Shown piece after piece: positions 50,471-60,039 of a DNA stretch of 64,000 nt. The notes beneath the pieces are model-generated. The model saw only the letters and a program-made list of their open reading frames with translations. It searched no databases and was not told where the DNA came from. Position 1 is the first letter of the stretch, and each line of letters starts with the position of its first letter. The DNA is from Epiperipatus broadwayi. Its lineage: Eukaryota > Onychophora > Udeonychophora > Euonychophora > Peripatidae. The stretch is from assembly GCA_028023455.1 (NCBI GenBank), contig JAQFVV010012499.1, forward strand, positions 2,736,584 to 2,800,583. Direction: 5' to 3'. Both the position numbers and the translations under genes were made by a program.

Positions 50471-50592
50471 ACCATTGCATATATATATATATATATATAT
50501 GCAATGGTAATCTGGATCAATGTTATTTACTAAGTACAGATATATATATATATATATATATATACAATCTGTACTTAGTAAATAACATTGAA
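50463..50592. repeat. Two adjacent palindromes, each with an AT-repeat core
   Basis: ccagattaccattgc, then (AT)n, then its exact complement span about 50465-50515. Directly after it tgttatttactaagtacag, then (AT)n, then its complement span about 50520-50590. Each has arms of 15-19 bp and a TA core of about 20-27 bases. Confidence 0.9.
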
Positions 50593-51207
50593 TAGTTTCT
50601 AATAATTTGTAATGTTAATGATATTGTGATTGTTAATATATAAACAACAAATGATTGGATGTAAAAGTGAATCGAAATATATTCATGCTTTTAAACTAAG
50701 ATGTTTTAGATTGTCCTATATGATTAGAATGTAGGTCTAAGATAAGATGCCACTCTTAACTTTCAAAATTTTCTGTCGTTTGTTTGGGTTTGAGAGTATT
50801 ATCGGTACTGAACATGATATATACACCAAATATATTAAAGGTGAAAATCATTTCCCTTTAATTATATATGTATTAATTGTCTGAAAGTTTATAACAATGA
50901 CATTTTATTTGTAGTTATTGTATGCTTAAATCTTTTTCTCTTCTTTTATTTAATTACATGATTATAGAAAAATTAATCCATTATTTAATTTTTTCAAAGA
51001 CATTCAAATATTAGTAATAAGTAGTAGGTATATTATTACTAAAAGATAAATGTCCTTCAAAAGTTTAAATAATTTTTATAAAAAAATATCAATGAAACGT
51101 GTTGATGAAATATGCTATCATATATATATATATATAACTACAACCATTAAATGTCTGTATTTTTAAATTATATAATAATAATTCAAACAAATATATTTAA
51201 CACAGTA

Positions 51208-51489
51208 TTCAAAATTAAATAATATATTCTTTACCAGAAGTACTTTCAATTGTTTCACTGACAATCTTTTTCAACTGTTAATACAAACGTACAAAAAATA
51301 AAAACTTGCATTACCCATCATTCAATCTATTCAAATTTCCCACAATTCTGTTGTCTTTATATTTGAATAGATTGAATGATGGGTAATGCAAGTTTTTATT
51401 TTTTGTACGTTTGTATTAACAGTTGAAAAAGATTGTCAGTGAAACAATTGAAAGTACTTCTGGTAAAGAATATATTATTTAATTTTGAA
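51208..51489. mobile_element. Foldback element abutting the 5' LTR
   Basis: Two nearly perfect inverted arms, 51208-51338 and about 51360-51489, separated by a short spacer (ttcccacaattctgttgtc region). The right arm ends exactly where the LTR match begins (51490). It replaces the first 185 or so bases of the LTR as judged from the 3' copy. Confidence 0.85.
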
Positions 51490-54400
51490 TAAAGCTTAAT
51501 TATATCCTTGCTTATGGTTGTAAAAGCTGGCCATATAAAATAACACAGCTATAAATAGTTAAAAGTATATTAATAATTCGAGTATAATATTTTAAAACTA
51601 ATAAATTAAATAAATGCTATATGTAATATTATAATTATAATTAATATTCAAATTTAATCTAATATATTTTAAGATAAACTTTGGGATGGTGAGAATTATA
51701 TTTGGTTCTACAAGTTTAAATTATTTTCCAAATTTTTTATAAAATATATCAGTTTTGGTAATTTAGACCGAGACGTAAATTAAAAATCATCTGATAAAGT
51801 TAGTAATCATGTGACTGTATATTATACACCTTCACACACACGCTTGTTAGAATAATAATAAAGTTTGTGAATTATAAAACTAAATATAATTGCTATCGAT
51901 CGTTAAAGTAAAGGTTGAAATATTAAATGATATTTTAATAATTGTTTTAAAATTTAAATGATTTTGATAAAACTATAGTTGAATTTAAAAATACTATTCT
52001 AAGTAATATTTAAGACATGATGTCATAAATTCTTTATTTTAAAGGGCTTAATCTATTATAAAACTAAAATGTGTAAATTTGTTCATGCTAAAAGTCATTA
52101 ACCAATCAACGGAGGTAATTTAGCAGACAAAAATATAAGAATTAGACAAAGCGGGAAGAAAGTAATGTGTAAGTGAAGGAGGGAGTAACATATTTTTTAG
52201 CTGAATAAGACCGTAAGCTAGAAAAGTGATATAATTTTAAAATTTTGTATTTATTTTAAAAGTTTTTTTTTTAACATATAATATTTTGACTGCCTTTACA
52301 TGAAGGGCTAATTTTTAAAAGTTTTCTTGCCAGTGATTTTATTCAAGTTTAGCCAAAACCTTACAGTAAAAATGGAAGTACTAAAGGAAAAAATACCTAA
52401 AAATATTGCTAAAGGAAAAATATTTGTAAAGTGCCTCGATACAGCTTTATTTATGCTCAACCAGAAACTTATTATTGTAACTCAGAGGAATATAATTTGG
52501 ACGCTATACGAAAACTTAAAAGAGAAGTTATTTGCCGTCAGGAAAAAAAATTATGATGCACAAATTTATAAGGCTACTCTAAATTTTTTTTATTATTCTT
52601 CTCTATGAAAAAATTAAGATGCGTTTATTATATAGAAAAAAAATTATGTAAAAGTTATAATGAGTAAAAAGAATGTTTATCTTTTTAAAGGAAACATTAC
52701 AAAAATATAGTACCAGAATTTTAAAAGAAGGAAAAAAGTTACAGAATAATAAGATGAAAGAGCTATTGTGTTTTATGGAAAAGTAACAGAAAACTTTCTC
52801 TAAGAAGAATTGAAAAAATATTATAAAGTGTTCATTGGAGAAATGCTTGATTTAGAAAATATAAATTTAAATTAATTAATGAAAATGGATCCATGGAAAC
52901 CGAAAAATTTACTGAATATTTAAAGCAAAGTACCTAGAAGATGCATCATAAAAGTCGCACGGGAAAATCTTAGCAGAAAATATTAGAAGAGAATATGTAG
53001 ACGTTTTCTTTACGGGATTAACTAATATCATAATTAATAATTGTATTAAATATTATGAAAAACCAAGGATTGTCGTCTATGAATATTTATTAAACAGAAC
53101 AATAATTGTTTTGCCTTAAAATTGAACAAGAAGTGACTGAAGAAGAAATAATAAACATTTTTTTTTAGCTTTAATATGAACGGTTTTCAAGAAAGTTTGA
53201 TAAAGAAGTACAGTAAATATAGTTTAAATATTTTACTAATTTATTTAGAATATAAAATGCTATGTGAGATTAGGTTAAAACATATAAACATAAATTTAGT
53301 AATATTGAGATTTAAATATAATAGCTTGATAAGATTATTAGAAGTATTGTTTAAAAATAAAGTGTATGTATGTGAGTCTTATATCTACAAGAATCAAATG
53401 GATGGTGAAGCCTACGGAACGCGATCAAGAAGATAAAGATCGTTTGGTAATATTGATATTTATTTATAATGCATAATGTATTTTTTTTAGATCATCTATT
53501 GATTAAGAATGAAGTGTGAAAGTTTAAATTATATGTACACATTTTATACAACATTTTTAACATATAATGAGATAGGAGTAATTCGGAATATGCATGCAAT
53601 AATTTATTTAAAGTATATTAATAATATAATTTAACAGAACAATTGTGTGATTCTTTTGAACTTTCATGTGATAAAGTATTCAGATATTTAAATAGTTGTA
53701 TATGATTAAATATACGGAGGAAAGTAGTAAAAAGATTTTCTTATAGAACAGTGGAATAGTTTTAAAATAAATGAATTTTATTATTGTTAGTAATGCAGAT
53801 ATGTATTTGTCGATGTACAGTATAGAAAAATCTTGAGAAATAAGATCGGATAGTGACTTGGAAGTACTAGTGGAAAGGAAAACAAGATGATGTTTTTTTT
53901 TTAAGAAATAGAAAAATAAAGGATTTGGATCATATTTAGTTTTGTGTGATTTCAGTATAGTTAACTAAGCCCTATAACTGAACACATATGGTTTGGACAG
54001 TGTTTTGCATATTTTTAAACTTTTTGATGTTATAATAAAGCTGAAGAAATAGCTTTAGCATTGTTCCTATAATAGAGGTTGGTAGACAGGTAAAGGTCAC
54101 TCCTCTATAGTGTCTTTTAATTCACTGTGCCATGATTGTCAAGGTTTATGACGAGTAATATTCTAGTTATATTTTGATCCTATGCATCTATCTTCGCTAT
54201 CCTTATTTTGTGAATCTGCATCGGTCAGAAAGATATTTTCAAAGAAATAATGAATAAAATAGAACTGAAGATATGTTATCGTTTGTGTAAGAATAGTTTA
54301 TTTTCTGGAATGTATAGAATTGTATAACTTTAAAATTGAAAGTCCAAAATATCATAAAGAGAGAAACAATCATATAATACATTGTAAAATTAATTCAAAA

Positions 54401-55057
54401 ATGAATATAAGATATTTTGAAAAGAAATCTAAACCAAGTATTTTAAAAGTGATAATAAAATTTGAATGTTTTAAATAATATTTAGAAAATAAGTATTGCA
54501 TATTTATTAAGAAAATAGTCCACTAATGTATAATAAACATATACTTGCGCATGGTATATTAATAGTTGTAATTATATCATCCGAAGTAAGGCTTGAATGA
54601 GAATATTAGGATTAATAAATATCGGATAATGAACAATAAAAACCTAATACCAAATGTAGAACAATGTTTTGACTTTGTAAGAGTCCATACAACCAATATA
54701 AAACTAAAATTTTATTATTTTGTAGAATTTTACTACGAATGTAAATTTTGTAAAAAATATAATTTTAATAATATTAGGGATGCAAAGTGTTAGTGATAAT
54801 CATATAAGAAATGCATTTTGTAATAAGCTAACCATAATAATAAATCAAGTAATAATACTGTATTTTCTTAAGCGTTTTAAAGATAAGATTTAACTAGGAA
54901 AAATAAATAGTATTTTGATTTCATTTTTATAAACTAGTAAACTAAGTTGAGATAGGAGAGTAAGGGATATCCAATGTACATAATGTAAAAATACTGTTAA
55001 TTTATTTATGTTGTTAATAAACTTTGTTTTAAATTTATTTAAAGTTTTGTGTCCGCG
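51490..55057 (+). mobile_element. 5' LTR of plus-strand Ty3/Gypsy element, about 3.6 kb, 5'-truncated
   Basis: Positions 51490 to about 52890 match 62600-64000 (end of window) with few differences, many of them length changes in A or T runs. The LTR end is set near 55057 by an AATAAA at about 55015, a GT-rich stretch and tttctccaca, the same end seen in the related LTR at 46387. The internal leader follows. Such a long LTR is unusual for Gypsy. Confidence 0.75.
52320..53436 (+). pseudogene. Coding-like stretch within the LTR, frameshifted, unknown product
   Basis: Successive open pieces in different frames have protein-like composition. Examples are 52372-52608 (starts MEVLKEKIPKNIAKGKIF), an overlapping frame near 52430 (SFIYAQPETYYCNSEEYN), a stretch near 52985-53115 (VDVFFTGLTNIIINNCIKYY) and 53176-53436 (86 codons, starts MNGFQESLIKKYSKYS, ends GTRSRR). 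The same region occurs in the 3' LTR at 63445-64000. I recognise no family. It lies well away from gag-pol, inside the LTR, so it may be a worn accessory gene or chance. Confidence 0.35.
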
Positions 55058-56593
55058 TTGTTATTTCTCCACATGGATGCATGAAATCACGATACATTTA
55101 TAATTGAAACAGACATATAGGTTTTGCACAAAAGGTAAACATAAAAGTGTTATAATAATTTTGAGAATTTATTGGTATGTTAAAATAAAATATCATAATT
55201 TTATATTATTCATTGGTCATAAGTCGGTTGCCCCAATATTACATTAAATTATATGCTAATGTTGCCACACGTATTCTGTTGTCAGATTATTAAAATACTA
55301 CCACGTACGTATTTATTTATTTCATTTAGGAAGAAATAAGATTATATTATACTATTATTGTTATTATTATTTTTATTATTGTTAGTTGCTGTGTAGTAGA
55401 TTATGACATAAAATTCCCTTTTCATATTTTACTACCGTAATTTTAAATCAGTTAGAATACAATTTATGAACCTGAGATTTTATTTTATTTGACTTCATTT
55501 TATTTAATTGAGCTAGATTCTTGTTATAAAGAAGATTGAGATATGATTATTATTTTAATCGTAGTGTATAGAGCTTAGAAAGTCGTAAGAATACTATGAG
55601 TTAGTTATTTGGTATAGTAAAAAGGGGGAATAGTGTTCTTATGCCATTGAGTTAGTATCGTGTGGATAATAGCTCAATGTAGTCTATCTCGTTCCCGTAT
55701 TGTCACCCCATGTCTCATGAAAATAGTAAATATTTGTTAATTCATTTTAAAAAATTGAACCGTATTGGTATTTTAAAAATTAGAGCTAGTAATCATTTTA
55801 ATCAATGCTGAATATTTCATTTATTTATGTGTTAACTGAGCTAGAACCTGGAATATTCGTTATAAACAGTATATTTTGGGGGTGAGGACGCGCAGGATTA
55901 TGGTTAGATTGTGATCGCCCAACGTGTTGCACGATGTGTAGTTGGAACTACAATCGATAGGTTGGATTCAACTAACAGAAGGTTAAATTTTGCTTTTCCA
56001 ATGAGACTGCACAATGTGTAGTGGAGTTATATATGGCTTAGTATTTGAATTTTTTCATGTAAATCGGGAGATTGTCAATAGACATATTTACAGAAGTAGA
56101 TAATTTCATATTTGATTATAGAAATAATTATTAGGATTTAGTTATTAAAGTAAACTAAGTATTTGTTATTAAAATAATTTCAATTTTATGTGGTAGATAA
56201 TCTGATTGTTTAAAAAATCGTACTATACTATTGTGAGTCAATTGACAAACAAAATTTAAAATATGCATATGTGGCTAACGATTATTGGTATTTAATATGA
56301 CCATGTCAATTACTGAAGTATTATTGAAAAATATATTTGAAAGTGTTTTAATTTGTGCAAAATATTTGTGAATCATGCATGTGGGAAATGATGTTGTGAC
56401 ACATAATTTTAATTGTTATTGTTATTATAATTAGTTAGATAGTATAGGGTGTATAGAAGGTATTGTCTATAGTTATTGTGGGTGATGGTTGGACGAGATA
56501 AAAGAACTGGTAAGAAACTATTTTATGAGAAGTTAATAGTAACATATTATTGGGATATTAAATTTTGAGGAAAAGTATTATAAAGAAAAAAAA
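55058..56593 (+). other. Gypsy untranslated leader
   Basis: About 1.5 kb between the LTR and gag with no long frame. It begins close to a TGG (ATGGATGCATG, about 55074) that could be the primer-binding site; the matching tRNA was not identified. Two similar blocks, gttgcacgatgtgtagttgg (about 55926) and ctgcacaatgtgtagtggag (about 56007), form a short direct repeat. Confidence 0.55.
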
Positions 56594-57619
56594 ATGGATA
56601 ATCAAGATAACAGTTCAGTAGAGGAAATATCTGAATTCATTGTGGATAGTAGTTGTGAGGAGGAAAGGGAAGCGGAAGAGACAATTAATATAGAAACAAT
56701 TACAGGTATTGTACAAATTACTGATGACGAAATAAAAGGAGAAGAAAAGATTAGGGAATTAAAAATAGAGGAAGAAGAAGTAGTCACACATAAAAGAGAT
56801 GTAGATAGCTTCTTATTGTCTCAAATAATACTGATGAGAAAAGAGATTCAAGAAGATAATAGAAAAAATAGAGAAGAGATCAATATAAAATTTGAATCTC
56901 TCAATGAAGATAATAGAAAAATTAATGAGAATATAAGTAGAAATAGAGAAGAGATTAATGAGAATAATAGAAAAAATAGAGAAGAGATCAATCTAAAATT
57001 TGAATCTTTCAATGAAAATAATACAAAAAATAGAGAAGAGATGAAAGAGATTAATGAGAATATAAGTAGAAATAGAGAAGAGAGCAATATAAAATTTGAA
57101 TCTCTCAATGAAATTATGAGTAAAAATAGTAATGAAATCAAAGTGTGTATAGATAGTATGAATAAAAAACTCAATGATACTTGTAAGACTATGGAAGACT
57201 TTAAGGAGGAAGCACATAATAAATTTAATGGCTTGGAATCAAGATTGGACAATAGTGAAAAAGTTATTAGTTCTTTAAGGGATGAAATCGAACAAATAGA
57301 TTGTAATAATCAGGAATTGCTCAAGACTAAGTTTACAGAATTTTCTGAGATTGCTATAAAAGGTATAAACAAGCAAATAGAGGATTCTATCAGTCTATGT
57401 CAGACCAATAATAGCAAGTTAAAACAGGAGTTTGATAATAATAAATTAGATATTAATAATGAAATATGCGAGATAAAGGAAGAGATAATGCAGAGTAGAA
57501 TAAGGATGAAAGATGACATGGAGAGAGAGTTAGTCGATAAGTTTAATGATTTATTAGTGCAAAATAGGAGAGATATAAAAGAAGAAATAGAAGAAGGTTT
57601 GATGGGAAAATTAAAATAG
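56594..57619 (+). CDS. Gypsy Gag, N-terminal part, coiled-coil with internal repeats
   Basis: A frame of 341 codons starting at an ATG in a purine-rich context (aaaaaaaATGG) at the head of the internal region. It is very rich in Glu, Lys, Asn and Ile. From about residue 90 to 190 it carries repeated units of the kind NRKNREEINIKFESLNEDNR with variants, so a long coiled coil is likely. The DNA repeats too. The frame ends in TAG at 57617-57619 because an 86-bp segment is duplicated in tandem (57536-57621 and 57622-57707), shifting the frame. No classical zinc knuckle is present. Position before protease and pol argues for Gag; there is no conserved capsid motif I can name. Confidence 0.65.
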   Translation: MDNQDNSSVEEISEFIVDSSCEEEREAEETINIETITGIVQITDDEIKGEEKIRELKIEEEEVVTHKRDVDSFLLSQIILMRKEIQEDNRKNREEINIKFESLNEDNRKINENISRNREEINENNRKNREEINLKFESFNENNTKNREEMKEINENISRNREESNIKFESLNEIMSKNSNEIKVCIDSMNKKLNDTCKTMEDFKEEAHNKFNGLESRLDNSEKVISSLRDEIEQIDCNNQELLKTKFTEFSEIAIKGINKQIEDSISLCQTNNSKLKQEFDNNKLDINNEICEIKEEIMQSRIRMKDDMERELVDKFNDLLVQNRRDIKEEIEEGLMGKLK

Positions 57620-58536
57620 TGGATAAGTTTAATGATTTAGTAGTGCAAAATAGGAGAGATATAAAAGAAGAAATAGAAGAAGGTTTGATGGGAAAATTAA
57701 AGGATTTTAATATTGGGAAGGAGGATGATCAGAAGTACAGGTCCAAAATAGGTGAGAATATAAAGCGCTTACAAAAGGACGTAAAAGAACAAGTAATGCA
57801 GGTAGAGAGAAATAGTAATGAGTATAAAGAAGCTATAGATCAAAACTTAGATAGGTTTAGACAGGAACAAAAGATATACATAGATCAAGTGATTGGACAG
57901 GTAAATTTGGAAGGAAAATTACAACAGGTATACGAACAAATAGAAGAGATAAAATCCATTAGCAATCAAACGTTAGAATTAGGTAAAGAAAAAGCACCGC
58001 ATAGTAAAGGTGAAGAATATAAAAGTCCATTCCCAATAGATAAAATAGAGTATATAAGAAAGGAGGAAGATAATCAAATAGAATCTGATAATAATAAAGA
58101 AATAGACAGCCGAATAATTAAAGGAAATACTAGTTGTGAGGGAGGAACAAATAATTCGATGGCATTACGCTTTATGAGGGTCAAACTATTTAGAGGTGAC
58201 CATGCTGAAAATCCATATAAGTTTCTAAATAGTTTAGATGAACTATTTTCAATATGTGTTTTAACTGAAAAGGAGAAATTGGCCATCTGTAGTAATCACT
58301 TAGGAGGTACTGCCAAAGATTGGTGGCAGTCACTTTTTGAAAGGCCAAATACCTATGGTGACTTTAGATGTTTAATAACAGGTAGTTTCTGGAACACTGA
58401 CAAGCAAGATAGCATTAGGTTCCAGATAACTCAGGAAAAATATCAATCGAATAAAGGTAGCTATACTAGTTTCTTTAGGAGTCAGGCTATTCGATTAAAA
58501 ACACTAACGGCATGTCCATTGTCTGAGGACAGATAG
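57620..58536 (+). pseudogene. Gypsy Gag continuation (capsid-like part)
   Basis: Continues Gag in a new frame after the 86-bp duplication. Coiled-coil composition persists for about 150 codons. Then comes a globular segment with FMRVKLFRGDHAENPYKFL and HLGGTAKDWWQSLFERPN, which looks like the capsid homology area of Ty3/Gypsy Gag (the A-x-x-W-W pattern and a following R-F region are typical). It ends at TAG 58534-58536 by a further frame break. Confidence 0.7.
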
Positions 58537-58557
58537 TAAGAATAATACGTACACAAT

Positions 58558-58929
58558 TTGCCTAGAAATGTGGAGCAACTATTAATTGCAGCGGACCGTT
58601 ATTCTATAGAAGAGGTGTCAGAAGTATTAGATGCACTAGAAAACGCTAAAACATCTATAGATAATAGATTTAAAACAAATAGAGAAAGAAATAACTATCC
58701 ATTGTCTAATATCAATGTTGACTATAATAGTCAAAGACATCAAATAGGCTTTAAAAGAAGATATAGTTCTAGTGATAGAAATAGGGTATATCCATATGCT
58801 AAGAAAGCGGTTAGATTTGACAAATCTAGAAGTAGGGTAGAGTTGCAAAATAATCAACCCTCTACTAGCGGTATTACTACTATTTTAAAGAAACCCAATA
58901 TAAAAACAAGTGAGAAAAAGTTAAACTAA
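58558..58929 (+). pseudogene. Gypsy Gag C-terminal end, basic, no CCHC knuckle
   Basis: A 123-codon frame following the Gag capsid block. The first part (LPRNVEQLLIAADRYSIEEV-like) still looks helical; the second is basic and Ser/Arg/Tyr-rich (RRYSSSDRNRVYPYAKKAVR). The nucleocapsid position has no CX2CX4HX4C motif. Basic residues may provide nucleic-acid binding instead. Confidence 0.55.
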
Positions 58930-58937
58930 AGAGGTCT

Positions 58938-59354
58938 TTGTGGATTAGTTCCTCTTTGCAAGGACCAGGTGCTAACAAAATGGGGAACGATCAGATGTGG
59001 ATGCTGAATACTTTGGATATAGACATTGATTTCTTAGAACCCTTTACAATAGGTGAACCACCTATTACGTATCAATGTCCGGTTGTAATTTTAAACATTA
59101 AAAATATAAAAGTTAAAGCATTGATTGACTCTGGAAGCCAAGCTTCCATATTATCAGAGTCAACTTATAAAAATCTGGTATGCATAAAAGGTGATATACC
59201 TTCACTGCCAGTAAAACCAATACATGTAACTCTAGAAAATGGAAAGAGAACTAAGTTAACAAATAAACAAGTTTGGATTACCTTCAAAATTAATAATACA
59301 GAGTTTGGGCATGTTTTTCTTATTATGCCTGGATTGATACATAAAGCCAAATAG
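58938..59354 (+). pseudogene. Gypsy aspartic protease
   Basis: A 138-codon frame with the retropepsin active site VKALIDSGSQASILS at about residues 58-72, preceded by the strand YQCPVVILNIKN and followed by an HVTLENGKRTKL region. The DSG triad is intact. The frame stops at TAG 59352-59354, just before the position where the second strand motif (GADFMILND, in another frame) appears, so a one-base change breaks it. Confidence 0.85.
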
Positions 59355-59365
59355 GTGCTGACTTC

Positions 59366-59716
59366 ATGATTTTAAATGATTGTCAAATAGATTTTTATAA
59401 CAAAATTTTTACTTGTAAGAAGGAAAGGCTTAATTTTGAATATGGTGTGCATAACGTTTCCAATCAATTACTATGCATCCATAATACATTGATTGATGCT
59501 AGCATAAAAGCAAAAATTGAACATATTTATGCAGTCAATTCTAAATTAAATGAGAAATTATATCAATTAATGTATAGCTTTAAAAGCATTTTTTCTAAAA
59601 TCCCTGGTATAATAGAGGGATATACCCATCGTATTAAGTTGAAGTGTAATGATCGTTTCCATCAAAAGATTACCCGATCCCATATCAGTATCAGGACGAG
59701 GTACAGAGTCAAATAG
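59366..59716 (+). pseudogene. Gypsy pol linker between protease and RT
   Basis: A 116-codon frame starting in the end of the protease region (FMILNDCQIDFYNKIF context) and running to the KIPGIIEGYTHRIKLKCNDR block that precedes RT. Comparable linker sequence is present in the minus-strand element. It is out of frame with both neighbours. Confidence 0.7.
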
Positions 59717-59718
59717 AC

Positions 59719-60039
59719 ATGATGCTAGAGTGGGATATAATCAAAAAGTGCCCTTCTCCTTACGTAAACCCATTGGTTATTGTAAAGAAGAAGGATGGCA
59801 ATATTAGAGTATGTTTAGATGCTCGCATGTTGAATTCTATAACTGTACCAGAGCGTGACATTCCTCCACCTGTACATGAGCTCCTAACTAAGTTTCATAA
59901 GAGGTCAATTTTCTCTACATTTGATTTAACAGCTAATTATTGGCAAATACCGTTACATGAGAATGATCAGCAATACACAGCATTTCGTTTTCAAGGCCAA
60001 ATCGTATGTTTTCAGACGGATGCCTTTTGGTCTCATTAA
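59719..60039 (+). pseudogene. Gypsy reverse transcriptase, fingers and early palm
   Basis: A 106-codon frame with MLEWDIIKKCPSPYVNPLVI, KKKDGNIRVCLDARMLN and FSTFDLTANYWQIPLH. These are RT blocks 1-3, including the first catalytic Asp in TFDLTANYWQI. A frame change near 60000 leads into the 750-codon frame that carries the rest of RT. The overlap region (59957-60039) is read in two frames. Confidence 0.9.

Noticed and set aside
56848-57252. 134-codon minus-strand Leu/Ser/Phe-rich frame opposite Gag.
   Set aside because: Antisense shadow of the repetitive Gag coiled coil.
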